Origin: Pseudobdellovibrionaceae bacterium
Lineage (GTDB): Bacteria; Bdellovibrionota; Bdellovibrionia; Bdellovibrionales; UBA1609
Direction of reading: 5' to 3'
DNA length: 64,000 nt
Assembly: GCA_020635075.1 (NCBI GenBank)
Contig: JACKAM010000004.1
Span: forward strand, 124,001 to 188,000
Position numbers and translations under genes: made by a program. Every line of letters begins with the position of its first letter. Positions within the stretch are counted from its first letter, which is position 1. A model generated the notes under the pieces. It was not told where the DNA came from. It searched no databases and saw only the letters and a program-made list of their open reading frames with translations. This document shows, piece by piece, positions 42,753 through 52,619 of this stretch.

Positions 42753-45688
42753 CGATTGCCCTCAATAACTACTCGCCATCGGTCAATGAAGAGATTCAAA
42801 TCTGGCTTGATACCTTTGATCTTAGTCAAGTTGCTGATTTCAACCTCAAATGGGATCTGGGAGACGGCACAGTTTTGACAGGCCTTGGATCAGACCTTCA
42901 CAGCATAAGCCACACGTACACGAGAAATGGCCTTTACAAAATAACTCTCTCGCTCACAAATCCCGAAAATCTGACTACTCGGCTTGAAACGGAAATCAAT
43001 GTCTATTCCGGCACTCCGCCTTTGCCACTTTTATTGCCACACCGCTTGTCGGCCAAGCTCCGGTCGAAGTTAGTTTTAACGGTAGTTACACTTGGGACAG
43101 TGACGATCAGGTGACAACGTGGATTTGGAACTGGGGAGACGGACAAAATCCATCAGTGGCCCCTATGAGAGCCATACTTATCAGGAGCCCGGCCAGTATT
43201 TCCCCAGCCTCACAGTTATTGACCAAGCAGGAAACTACGCAACCCATATGGCTGAAATCCGCGTTCTTAGTGAGCCGCCGCCACAAGATAACCAGCCTCC
43301 TGTTGCCGAAATTGTGGCGTTAACGCCTCCACGACGGGGACTGCTCCTTTGCGGGTGGAGGTCGATGCCTATAACTCCTATGATCCGGATGGGGAAATCA
43401 TTGAGTACAGATGGACAACTACACATGGCATGACCTGGTGGGGACCATACTTTGTCTCCACTTTTGGTGAGGTCGGTGATTTTACAATTTCTCTTGCCGT
43501 AACCGATAGTGCCGGGGCCGTCGGCACGGACCACGTTCAAGTCCGTGCGGAAAATGAAGTTCCTCCGCCTCAGGTGCCTGAGGTGTATATTGAATTGAGG
43601 GATCTCGCCAATCGGAGTTCCGGCACTGTTGGCAATGGCGAAGTACTGCAGGTGACCCAACTTCCTGCGATAATTGAATACGATGGAATGATGAGCACCT
43701 ATGGGGACGGGAATTCATTAATATATCGCTGGGATTTTTCAGACGGTGGAACCTCTAGCTCTGGTTATGGCCAGCACCAGTTTACCCAAGAGGGAATCTA
43801 CACGGTTAGTCTGCAAATCGAGAATGAGCTTGGCCAGATTTCCCAAACGAGCGCAACAATTGAAATCGATGTCGCCGACTACCGGTGTTTACGAGAAGAA
43901 GGGGATGAGGCCTGCCACTCTATCAATGAACTAGACGGTAAGGTGTTACCGATTGATGGCAGTCCGAGCCAGACCTTGAGTCTCCGAAATAATTTCGCAG
44001 TGCCCTACGGGACTTATTCCTCTTCCCTTGGGGACTCAGGAGAATCAGTGGTTTTGGTCGCCAGAGAAGATTCCTCGCTCGTTAGATCCTCCGTCGATAT
44101 CACTGATCTGACTCAATCCGTGGAAGCTACCTTGAAATTAATGTGCAGGACCTGCTGCAGCGAGTTCCCAACTTAAGATGGGCCTATGCCATTGAAATTC
44201 GCGGTCAGAGCTTTGACAGTAGCGTGGGGTTGAACGGGTCTTCTCAAGAATTTTACTTTGGGACAGCAGGGGAGTTGTCCATCTCCCGGAAGGGATTTAC
44301 ACCCCTGGAAGTGGACGAAGGGAATTTTAAGTATCTGAAGACCTTGCCTCAAGTAACGGGCACCGTAACCCTAGAGTTTCTTCCTCCCGGGGCTACAACG
44401 TGCGTGCGATTTCCGAGGATGGTCAATCTTTTGGGGTGAGTTTCTGGTGCCCAATCCCTACTCGGAAGCCTCAACTCAGGTCGCGGCCATTCAGAATCCC
44501 TACTCGCCAAGTGGTCAGGTCGTGCAGCAGCAGACAGTAAATGGTCTTTCCGCACGGACTACATCGATGGCCGCTGAACCTGAGATTCCCACCAACCTAC
44601 CGCCGACTTCGATAGCTGACCTGGAGGCTAGAACTCCAGGATTTCCTGAGCCATTTGAACTTCCCAAATCTTCCGGGGTCACTCTTAAAACTGCCAGTTT
44701 GAAAAGCGCTGCCGTCACTACCCAGAACTTGGTGCCAGAACCCTTTCTTCCGAGAAAGGGTATGAGTACAGACCTGGATGGGCAAGGAAATGCACATTTG
44801 ATCCATACGCGGAGCTTGCGCCATTTTCTGGAGTTCTTAGAGAAGCTGGACCTAAAGGCAATCCTGCCTATGACCTCTCGCCGGTGTCCTCAAGCAATTA
44901 CGGCGGGGCTTCATATTCCTGGATTTCCGTTGGTCAGAAATCGATCAAGGTCTCTTGCAACGTTCAGTCCTGGCGGATTCTAAATGCCTACTATTCCTGG
45001 TATGCCACCACGGTTTCGCAAGATTGCTGCGCAATTGGGGCTTACTGCAGGAGTGTAAAAAGATGGAAAAGTGAGACAGCGAGTTCAAATACATGGAGGG
45101 CTCAACGTGGAGGTCACAGACACAAACTCTCGATGTGGTTTGGGCGAAATCATCAGTACTATGTTTCAAACAAGGCAGTGGTGAAACAGTTTTCATTCAA
45201 CAACTGGGTGACAAATGAGGCAGATCAAGATGATGGCGTTGCCCTTTCTCGAATCGGCCTCCCCTATGACTTTGGTGATCCCAACAAGATTGACTTTGAT
45301 TTGGTTCCAAATTACGGAGTCAATTTTACATTTGACGTACCGGTTCCAAAGGAGACTTATTCTAGCAACGGAGGATTCGTTACCTTTCTTGTTCAACGAC
45401 ATCGACCCCTTGGGGATTCTCAGCCCGAACTGTTTGATCGCATGAATTGTGTCGTCGTGACGCCTAGAAGTAGTGCCATTGAGTTAACAGAACTTTCAAC
45501 TTCACCGCCACTTACAACTGATGCGGGCACCTACAATCAATGGAAGATGGGGCAAGACTTGAGAGCGGGAGTGAAGGCCTGTTCCTCTGGACATCGACCA
45601 GTCGGCGGCCGCTTCCAACACCTATCGAAACCGAGGCGGGCGGTTTGTACCTCGGTTTCGTGTTCGCGCAAGATATAATTCGAACCAT

Positions 45689-46837
45689 GTGACATGGACC
45701 GGAGTGCGAGCCTATGTCGGAAATGAGACAAGCTCCATGCTTCATTTTGATCTACCACTTCAATCGGGGGTATACCCCGAGCCCCAGGGTAAGGCGAGGT
45801 CGACGACGGCCTTGACAACAGACAGCTCTGTGAATTCGACGTCGATGAACAGTGTGATGATACCCATATCGAATCAGTTTAATTGGACGCCTGCAAATGC
45901 CGATAAGATCGATAAGTTAAGTGTCCTTTACTATTTTATGGGTCAGACACCTGGGGGAGAAACGGTGTTTTCAGATCTACCGATCACTCGGTCCTATCGA
46001 ACGTCATTTAATCTGCGCCGGAGCACCAACACGGCGAACAATTACGTGGCCAATGGCTGCAGCGGGGAATACAGTATCAGTATGAGTAGTTATGTGAGTT
46101 CGAAAATGGCCCAAGTGGCGTATTATTTGACCAACAATCTCGGGGTGGAGACACTTTGCAATGATGGGTCTTTGCCATTTGGGGGGCAGTTTATCGCCAA
46201 GCTAACGGCCCCGGAAGAAGGCCATTTCACACATAACAATGGAAACCAGATTGATATGCGGTACTTCTCAGATCAGGATTGCAGTGCATTTGAGGGTAGT
46301 GATGTGACGACCTGTAACGGTTACGGCAACTTTAAAAATTACTATGACATCAATCACGCAGCTCGGCGGATTCAGGACTGGGATTATACCAAGGAGTTTC
46401 TGACGGCCTTAAATGGCCTGTCGGCGACGGCAAAACAAGAGTGTTTGGATAATTCAGGAACCTGTGCCGATGCGATGGCTGCGACGGATACAGGGCCTGG
46501 GACTTTGGCAGAAAAGAAGGCGAAGGCGCAAAGGAATTTGAATGCGATGCTGAGGCTTGCGAGTTGGACGAAGTATAATAGGCGGAAGTGGACGGATATA
46601 ACGACTAAGTTTGATGGCCTGTTCGTTACGTTTACTCCTGGTGTTGGCGAATGGCAAGAGCGCCTGCTATTGGACGGTGAGGTGTCAAACATGGCAGTAC
46701 TTGAGCCTTCGGGAGCTGGCCTATCTTTGATTGGGGACTGCGAATCAGCTGCGAACTGCGATCTAAATGTAAGTGGAAGCAATAAAAACTTGAAGCGTGC
46801 GCCTGGTCATTTGCACCACATACATTTGGGGTTTTGA
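45689..46837 (+). CDS. MepA-like (M74) zinc peptidase domain, copy A, C-terminal part of the PKD protein
   Basis: The last uninterrupted frame of the PKD gene; its first codon is not a real start. After 130 beta-rich residues comes a block shared with copies B and D (I-S-M-S-S-Y, L-C-N-D-G-S-L-P-F-G-G-Q-F). The zinc motif G-H-F-T-H-N-N-G-N-Q-I-D (H-x2-H-x6-D) follows, and the C-terminal end is H-L-H-H-I-H (H-x2-H-x-H). This set and its spacing match the zinc ligands of MepA, a peptidoglycan D,D-endopeptidase of the LAS group. Predicted role: cleavage of cell-wall peptide cross-links. Its stop overlaps the start of partner gene A. Confidence 0.75.
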   Translation: MTWTGVRAYVGNETSSMLHFDLPLQSGVYPEPQGKARSTTALTTDSSVNSTSMNSVMIPISNQFNWTPANADKIDKLSVLYYFMGQTPGGETVFSDLPITRSYRTSFNLRRSTNTANNYVANGCSGEYSISMSSYVSSKMAQVAYYLTNNLGVETLCNDGSLPFGGQFIAKLTAPEEGHFTHNNGNQIDMRYFSDQDCSAFEGSDVTTCNGYGNFKNYYDINHAARRIQDWDYTKEFLTALNGLSATAKQECLDNSGTCADAMAATDTGPGTLAEKKAKAQRNLNAMLRLASWTKYNRRKWTDITTKFDGLFVTFTPGVGEWQERLLLDGEVSNMAVLEPSGAGLSLIGDCESAANCDLNVSGSNKNLKRAPGHLHHIHLGF

Positions 46838-47565
46838 TGATGGAGCAGCGTAGAGCAGTGTTTATATCTTATTTGATTTGGGCTGTGATAGCCATCGTCT
46901 TACCCAGCGAGGGCAGTGCAAACGACACCAAATCTACTTTTGAGATTCCAAAGGATATGTACAAGCGGATCGCCGTAGAGCCGGGGGTGTTCGCTCAGGC
47001 GTTGAAGTTGCCAATTTTCAAGGATTCTGAAGAGAGTCAGTTTTTTGCCAACACGGCTGTACAATGGAAACCCGATGTACAAAAGGAGATTCAGCTACGA
47101 ATTATTGCAGTCGAAAGCGTGAAGGTCGGTGGCCGGCAATACCCAGCCGGGACCCGTCTTTCAGGAGAGTATTTTCTTTATCGACTTAGCCCACCCGAAC
47201 CAGTGGAGATCAATGGCATCAAGATCTGCGATCACCTGGGTCAGCATGCGCAGACGCTGGAGATCTTTGAGATCAAGCTTTGTGAGGATTCAGAGATCAA
47301 TGGGGTGAAGATACCGGGTGGGTCGAAGGTTGCGTTTATGCCTCACAAAACTAAGGTGGATCAGAGGTGGTTTGACATTTCCTGTATTACTCCCGGAAAT
47401 GATATGAACTACAGGGGAACGGCTTTCAAGAAAGGTGAGAGAATCGTTGCTCTATCAGATGACTTCAGACCTGAGAGTCCGGAGGATAGGATGGCAGAGT
47501 GCGAGGTTCGTGTTTGGGATCGGGAGGTCATCAAAACCCTGAAACGTATTGGGAAGATCAAATAG
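46837..47565 (+). CDS. Exported partner protein A (242 aa)
   Basis: The ATG lies within the peptidase A stop (TGATG), giving tight translational coupling. A signal peptide of about 30 residues ends S-E-G-S-A-N. The mature protein has repeated short beta-hairpin units of the type D-x-x-I-x-G-x-x-x-P-x-G-x-x-V (L-C-E-D-S-E-I-N-G-V-K-I-P-G-G-S, V-K-V-G-G-R-Q-Y-P-A-G-T) and several cysteines. Partners B and C contain similar units. Inferred role: periplasmic inhibitor or accessory of peptidase A. No named family. Confidence 0.65.
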   Translation: MMEQRRAVFISYLIWAVIAIVLPSEGSANDTKSTFEIPKDMYKRIAVEPGVFAQALKLPIFKDSEESQFFANTAVQWKPDVQKEIQLRIIAVESVKVGGRQYPAGTRLSGEYFLYRLSPPEPVEINGIKICDHLGQHAQTLEIFEIKLCEDSEINGVKIPGGSKVAFMPHKTKVDQRWFDISCITPGNDMNYRGTAFKKGERIVALSDDFRPESPEDRMAECEVRVWDREVIKTLKRIGKIK

Positions 47566-47568
47566 ACA

Positions 47569-47910
47569 GTGCCTCTCAAACGCGGAAATCATATTGATAT
47601 GCGATATTTCTCCGACCAGGACTGCGGTGCATTTGAGGGTAGTGATGTGACGACCTGTAACGGTTACGGCAACTTTAAAAATTTCTATGACTTTAACCAT
47701 GCAGCTCGGCGGATTCAGGACTGGGATTATACCAAGGAGTTTCTGACGGCCTTAAATGGCCTGTCGGCGACGGCAAAACAAGAGTGTTTGGATAATTCAG
47801 GAACCTGTGCTGACGCGATGGCGGCGACGGATACAGGGCCTGGGACTTTGGCAGAAAAGAAGGCGAAGGCGCAAAGGAATTTGAATGCGATGCTGAGGCT
47901 TGCGAGGTAG
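47569..47910 (+). pseudogene. Partial duplicate of peptidase copy A
   Basis: Bases 47586-47906 repeat 46241-46562 almost exactly, from I-D-M-R-Y-F-S-D to A-M-L-R-L-A. The copy lacks the sequence before the zinc Asp and the C-terminal H-x2-H-x-H, so it cannot be active. Its right end is cut by the miniature element, which supplies the last base of the stop codon. It begins directly after partner A. Confidence 0.85.
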
Positions 47911-47970
47911 TAAGGTGACCGTCACTATTTAGTATTGTACTGCAATACCAAAAAGTGACGGTCACTCTAC
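47910..47970. mobile_element. 61-base miniature element with IS30-type ends
   Basis: It starts GTAAGGTGACCG and ends CGGTCACTCTAC, the same ends as the full IS30 element at 51524-52619. The inside is an imperfect hairpin (TTAGTATTG, TACTG, CAATACCAAAA) matching the right end of that element. It looks like an internal-deletion derivative (MITE) of the same family. It sits between the partial copy A' and peptidase B. Confidence 0.8.
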
Positions 47971-47979
47971 CCTCATTCA

Positions 47980-49866
47980 AGCCAAGTCATCGATTTTAGA
48001 GAGCCTCTGTCTGCGCCGGCTGCAAGAATTGCCCCAAATTTGCAGGTTGAGCCTAATCAGGAAAACCAAGAGCAAACTAGATTTGATACCCCCAATTGCG
48101 GATGCTTGAAACCAAACTGTTCAGACTCTATTACCGGGAGAATTCATGGTAAGCGCCTGACCGAAACGCCATTACGAATTTCCGCGGGCTCCTCAGTACA
48201 GGTCTTTTGTGTTGTATGGCCGGATAGCTATTCTCATCGTTCTTATTTAGCAGCTCTTTGTGCCGATGGCCAAACTCAAAACTGCGGGGTTGGCCCGAAC
48301 CAACATCAGATTGACCACGAATTTCCTACGGCGGGCATTATTAGATGGTCTCACTTGGCGGCCGAAGGCAGCCAGCCATTAGACGTAGGACTGAAGGTTC
48401 TTGGGGCCTTTTTCCATGACGAGCTATTGAGAATATCCAAGCCGCTGGCGATGATAAAAAAGGCAAACTGTTTGGGGGGTGACTATACCCATTTTGTTCT
48501 TCCACCGGTAACTATCTCCTCTCCGGAGAATAGCGGTGGGACCGATATCACGTTAGAGACAGCCAATCAGGTCCCAACTGAATTTGGTATCGGGAGAAAC
48601 ACCCTCGCCTGTGGATTGATCGAAGTTGGTTTGGAGATTACTGGCTTGACGGCAAGTAACCATGTCAACTCGACAGTCTACACGAACTCTATAGACAGTA
48701 TCAAACATGGGTTTCCATCGTCTGTCGATACTGAAACCGGCACTCATGCAAACTACGTGGACCACACCGACCCCAACTCCTATCGAGTGGCCTATAACTT
48801 ATCCTATGAGAATACTCTTGATCATAACCTAACAATCGATTCCTTGAACATCTACGTTGCGACCTCGACCGGGAAACGCCTTTTGCGAACCGTCCAGGTA
48901 ACCCCGCAGGGACAAACTCCTTCGATGGATCATCTTTTGATTGAAAGTGAACAGTCCCGAGTCCGGTTTAGTATTGCAATGAGTGGTCTTTTTCAGAACG
49001 TCGCTGAGGGCTTTGACTCCATCTTGGGGGATTCCAGTACGATAGATATGATCTTTGAGCTTTCGGCCACGCGGCTCAACGGGCAAAGGATCACATCATC
49101 TCTATTTCAACATCAGTTCAAACGGCTTTATGATTTCAAAAAACTGGGGGTACCAAAGTACAGTGGGACGATTTCGATGTATGGCTCCTACGCTCTCTAT
49201 TCCTTGGTCAGGGAGGCGCAGAGAGAGTTTGCTGGTGACCCCTGGGCACCGCTGTGCAATGATGGAAGCAAGCCGTTTGGTGGAAGTTTTAGTCCGGATC
49301 ATGCGGAGCATAGGGATGGGCTTCATTTGGATATGCGGTATTTTGGAGGTAGCCTTGCAGCCCGGAACAGCTATGATATCAGTCATGCAAATTTGAGGAG
49401 GTCGGATATTGATGCCTATCTTACTTGGGTGGGTGCCTGCAATGAAGCTGGCTTAGACCCCAAGCCCGAAAGTTGCCCAGGATACCCAGCTTCTGAGGTT
49501 ACTCGGTTTTCGAACTGGGTTGTTAATCAACGAAACGGTTTGACCGCGTGGAACCAACTTGGGTGGTCTCACTCGATTCGTAACGTAATCATATCTCGTG
49601 GCGGATTTGGCAAAGGTAAATTGGCATCACCAGGCTTCGAAAACGCTCATTGGCAGTATATGAGTATAGTCGAGGGGAAGTGGCCAAATGGTGATCTAAT
49701 TGAGAGTTCTGGAGCTCCAATTGGGATTTGTTTAGATGGTTTGATGGGAGAACTACCAGAAGTGGAGCCTGATGGAGGAGTCAATTATAGCTGCCATCCT
49801 CCAGCTTTTTCTTGGGGGATCAAGGATGTACATACCCATCACTTTCATCTTAGGAGTGTTGAGTGA
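47980..49866 (+). pseudogene. MepA-like peptidase copy B, 5'-truncated but open to the end
   Basis: The frame opens only after the miniature element and has no proper start or ribosome binding site; TTG at 48040 is the first start-like codon of the long frame. About 600 residues follow: beta-rich unknown region, then I-S-M-Y-G-S-Y-A-L-Y, L-C-N-D-G-S-K-P-F-G-G, zinc motif D-H-A-E-H-R-D-G-L-H-L-D (H-x2-H-x6-D), and C-terminal H-T-H-H-F-H. All predicted zinc ligands are present. The N-terminal export and PKD part is missing, so this is an orphan module. It overlaps partner B by GTGA. Confidence 0.75.
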
Positions 49867-50516
49867 AAAATCATGGTTTGGCGGTGCGGTCAATTTTAGG
49901 AATTTTGTGTTGGTTTTTGAGTACATCAAGTCTGGGAAAGACGGTACTTGGTATTTGTGATGGGGAGGCCCTAAAGGGGCGGATCGAGGATTTTAAGGAG
50001 GAGTGTCGTCACTGTCGTCCAGTCATGGTTGATGAAATCCCTAGGTGCTTGCCTCACTTCATGCCCGGTGACGTCACAAGTTTGACACAAGATCCGCTTT
50101 CCTCGTCTATCGGATTCACACTTGTCCGCGATACGAAACTATTTGGAGTCGAATGGCCGAAAGGGACTCAGTTCAAAACGTCTGTCTTAGGTGCAGACAT
50201 TGGAATCGCTACCTTCAAAAGTCAATTCAAGCTAAAAGGGATACCTGTAAGCCAAGCCACCTTCTTTTCCTTCCAAGATGTGCATTTAGAGTATGCGGAA
50301 ATAACTGAAGATTGTAAAATATCGGGGTATTTATGGCCTAAGGGTTTCGGGTTGAGCTTTTCTCCGGAATCGGTTGACCCGCCTAAGTTGTGGTATGTCA
50401 ACCTGCTGCAGGACTTGGTGCTAGATGGGAAAAAGTATAGAAAGGGAGACTATGTCTGGTTTAATGCAAAGGGAAAGGTAGATCTGTCGGCTCCAAAACC
50501 AAAGCCGCTGCAATAG
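49863..50516 (+). CDS. Exported partner protein B (217 aa)
   Basis: GTG start overlapping the peptidase B stop, with AGGAG just upstream. A signal peptide of about 25 residues ends S-S-L-G-K. The mature part has a Cys-rich start (G-I-C-D-G-E, E-E-C-R-H-C-R-P-V-M, R-C-L-P-H-F-M-P-G-D) and later beta-hairpin units (D-T-K-L-F-G-V-E-W-P-K-G-T, D-L-V-L-D-G-K-K-Y-R-K-G). It is a close paralogue of partner C at 50833 with the same cysteine pattern. Inferred inhibitor or accessory of peptidase B. Confidence 0.7.
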   Translation: MKNHGLAVRSILGILCWFLSTSSLGKTVLGICDGEALKGRIEDFKEECRHCRPVMVDEIPRCLPHFMPGDVTSLTQDPLSSSIGFTLVRDTKLFGVEWPKGTQFKTSVLGADIGIATFKSQFKLKGIPVSQATFFSFQDVHLEYAEITEDCKISGYLWPKGFGLSFSPESVDPPKLWYVNLLQDLVLDGKKYRKGDYVWFNAKGKVDLSAPKPKPLQ

Positions 50517-50524
50517 TCGGTCGA

Positions 50525-50836
50525 GGAAATTTGGATGGTCTCGTTCAATATTCGATGTGACTGTTTCTAGTGGCGGATCTGATTTGGGATCATTGAGCGC
50601 ACCCTGTTTTGAGCACGCCCAATGGCAATACAAGAGTATTGTCGAAGGTACCTGGCCGAACGATGATTTAATTACTCGAGATGGAATTCCAATCGGGGTC
50701 TGCCTGGACGCCTGGATGGCGTCAACCAGAAGATGCGCCTGATGGCGGCATCGACTACAGTTGCCACCCTCCGAAAATAACATGGGATAACAGCGAGCCC
50801 CACACTCATCATTTTCATCTTTGGAGTTCAGAATGA
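50525..50836 (+). pseudogene. MepA-like peptidase copy C, C-terminal remnant
   Basis: Equivalent to the last roughly 100 residues of copy B: G-W-S-R-S-I-F-D-V, H-A-Q-W-Q-Y-K-S-I-V-E-G and, after a frameshift near 50712, D-G-G-I-D-Y-S-C-H-P-P and the terminal P-H-T-H-H-F-H-L-W. The H-x2-H-x-H zinc end survives but the first zinc motif is gone. It lies directly between partner B and partner C. Confidence 0.8.
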
Positions 50837-51489
50837 GGAGTTCACTATTTTCATTGAGATTTCTATTGATCACAACCAGTATGGTCTTAAGTGGGTCGGC
50901 TTTTGGCAGGACAGTCCTAGGAACTTGTGATGGAGAAGATCTAAAACGACCGATTGGGGAGTATAAGGAGGAGTGTCGTCATTGTCGTCCAGTCATGGTT
51001 GAAAATATCTCGAGGTGCTTGCCTCACTTCATGCCCGGGGATGTCACGAACCTAACTCTTGATCCACTTTCCTCAACTATTGAATTCACGCTTGCCCGTG
51101 ATACGAAACTATTTGGAGTCGATTGGCCAAAGGGAACTAAGTTTGAAACAGCAGTGTTAGGTGGTGATATTGGCAGAGCTAGCTTCCAGAGTTCACTCAA
51201 AATAAAGGGGGTTCCCGGTAAGAGATTTGAGTTCTCAAACTTTGGCAAGGTTCAGCTCGAATCAGTCAAGATCACCGATGATTTCTCCTATGGCGGATAT
51301 ACATGGCCAGAAGGCAGTGTGCTCGCTTTTGCTCCAGCGGTGGGTTCTGAAGACCAGAAGCTCTGGTATGTAGAGTTGAAGCAGGATCTGGTCTTGGATG
51401 GGAAAGAGTATCCTAAAAACTCATTTGTTTGGTTTAATACAAAAGGGAAGGTAGACCTTTCTGCTCCGATGCCGCGGCCACTACAGTAG
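50833..51489 (+). CDS. Exported partner protein C (218 aa), paralogue of B
   Basis: The ATG at 50833 overlaps the stop of the copy C remnant (ATGA), with TTGGAG upstream; an in-frame TTG at 50821 is the alternative. Signal peptide of about 26 residues ending S-A-F-G-R. The mature protein follows partner B nearly residue by residue through G-T-C-D-G-E, E-E-C-R-H-C-R-P-V-M, C-L-P-H-F-M-P-G-D-V-T and the hairpin units, ending K-V-D-L-S-A-P-M-P-R-P-L-Q. It has kept an intact frame although its peptidase has decayed. Confidence 0.7.
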   Translation: MRSSLFSLRFLLITTSMVLSGSAFGRTVLGTCDGEDLKRPIGEYKEECRHCRPVMVENISRCLPHFMPGDVTNLTLDPLSSTIEFTLARDTKLFGVDWPKGTKFETAVLGGDIGRASFQSSLKIKGVPGKRFEFSNFGKVQLESVKITDDFSYGGYTWPEGSVLAFAPAVGSEDQKLWYVELKQDLVLDGKEYPKNSFVWFNTKGKVDLSAPMPRPLQ

Positions 51490-51542
51490 GTATGGACACA
51501 CTTTTGAAACCCGAGGCAGCTTAGTAAGGTGACCGGCTAGGT

Positions 51543-52478
51543 TCACAGTGCCAGTGCGACTTTTCTGTTAAAAAATACCTCGAAGGGTGTCCTAAATCCT
51601 AGGCACTTTCGAGGCCTGAAGTTGATCTTGTTCTCTATTATCTGTAGATCATTGGCTGTAAGCTTGTCTAGATCCGTGTTTCGTTTGATGTACTCTCTTA
51701 GCAATCCAATAGTGTTCTCCACAGTCCCTCGTTGTTGCGGCTTATAGGGTTCGCAGTGATAGGTCCGGAAGGGCAATGACGCGGAGTCGTTAAACTCAGT
51801 ACCATTGTCATTGGTCATGGTAAAGACTCTCTTACCTAAGCCGCCCAAGGTATCTAGGGTTAGTCTAGATACTTCCTTGCTTGTGCGGATCTCTATTTTT
51901 CTGAGTTTTGTGTAACGGGTTTTTCTATCTGTGAGAACAAGCAGCTGTTTGCGGTTGGCTCCATACATTCCATCTCGCTCCCAGTCTCCGATGCGTCTTC
52001 TTTGTTCAACTATACTGGGGCGCTCATGAATGATGACTCTGTTTGTCCTGCGAGATTTCCTTTGAGTGGCACGTCCGCCGCTGCGACGCCGGTTTTTCCT
52101 AATGATCCGTTGCCTAAGGGTCTTTTCGCCAAAACTCCTGTATATCGTCTGACGACTTACGGCCGGGCTCTTCTCTTGTTTAAGACGTCCCGCGATCTGT
52201 TCTGGACTCCAGCCAAATTCGGCGTATACCAGGATCTTCTCAGCCAATTCTCTGGTCATCACCTTCCTCCGGCGACACCGCCGGAAGCGCTTAGCCGCCA
52301 GCACAGTGGCTCTCTCCGGGTCATAGCTAGAGCGATACTTGTTTCGTCGTATTTCCCTGTAAATGGTTGATGTATGGAAACCGAGAGCTATTGAGATTTC
52401 ACGTACCGGAAAATTTGCTTGTAAAAATGCAGAGATATGGCACCTATCTTCGTAGGTCACCCTGCGGTAATTATGCAT
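51543..52478 (-). CDS. IS30-family transposase (311 aa)
   Basis: N-terminal helix-turn-helix (I-S-I-A-L-G-F-H-T-S-T-I-Y-R-E-I-R-R-N) and the family DDE core: G-D-W-E-R-D near 165, T-M-T-N-D-N-G-T-E-F near 224 and Q-Q-R-G-T-V-E-N-T-I-G-L-L-R near 255, followed by the R-P-R-K-C-L-G-F-R-T-P C-terminal signature. Full length and uninterrupted, so probably active. Confidence 0.95.
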   Translation of the reverse strand: MHNYRRVTYEDRCHISAFLQANFPVREISIALGFHTSTIYREIRRNKYRSSYDPERATVLAAKRFRRCRRRKVMTRELAEKILVYAEFGWSPEQIAGRLKQEKSPAVSRQTIYRSFGEKTLRQRIIRKNRRRSGGRATQRKSRRTNRVIIHERPSIVEQRRRIGDWERDGMYGANRKQLLVLTDRKTRYTKLRKIEIRTSKEVSRLTLDTLGGLGKRVFTMTNDNGTEFNDSASLPFRTYHCEPYKPQQRGTVENTIGLLREYIKRNTDLDKLTANDLQIIENKINFRPRKCLGFRTPFEVFFNRKVALAL

Positions 52479-52568
52479 TATGCGACTCCTTTTTTTGGCG
52501 ATTAAGGGGCTACCACAGGGTGGCTTTTTTCTTAATCACCGAGTCGCACTGGCTTTGGACACTCAGCC

Positions 52569-52609
52569 CGTCACTTTTTGGTATTGTACCGCAATACCAA
52601 AAAGTGACG
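52569..52609. repeat. Perfect hairpin in the right end of the IS30 element
   Basis: CGTCACTTTTTGGTATTG and CAATACCAAAAAGTGACG pair over 18 bases around a five-base loop. It lies between the transposase promoter side and the right terminal repeat and is conserved, with mismatches, in the 61-base miniature element. Confidence 0.9.
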
Positions 52610-52619
52610 GTCACTCTAC

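Larger units (their letters stand above)
40744..46837 (+). pseudogene. Very large exported PKD-repeat protein with C-terminal MepA-like peptidase, split by about ten frameshifts
   Basis: The start has a good GGGAGAAG site and a signal peptide ending near residue 42. Frames must be joined at about 41033-41039 (run of seven G), 42708-42713 (run of six A), 43021, 43155, 43318, 44128, 44388, 44438, 44745 and 45576. The joined product of about 2,000 residues has about nine PKD-like beta domains (each around W-x-F/W-G-D-G/N and H-x-Y-x-x-x-G-x-Y), a low-complexity Pro/Ser part, an unassigned Cys-containing region, then peptidase copy A. It would be a long surface or secreted fibre carrying an enzyme at its tip. 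Neighbouring genes are intact, so decay is likelier than general sequencing error, but that must be checked. Confidence 0.75.
51524..52619 (-). mobile_element. IS30-family insertion sequence, complete (1,096 bases)
   Basis: The ends GTAAGGTGACCG and (reading inward on the right) GTAGAGTGACCG match at ten of twelve positions. The element contains one transposase gene in the minus direction. Near the right end lies a perfect 18-base-arm hairpin (52569-52609). It separates partner C from the truncated peptidase D. Confidence 0.85.

Noticed and set aside
47910..52619. Palindromes between modules as integron attC sites
   Set aside because: They lack the GTTRRRY/RYYYAAC ends of attC sites, there is no integrase, and they match the ends of the adjacent IS30 element instead.
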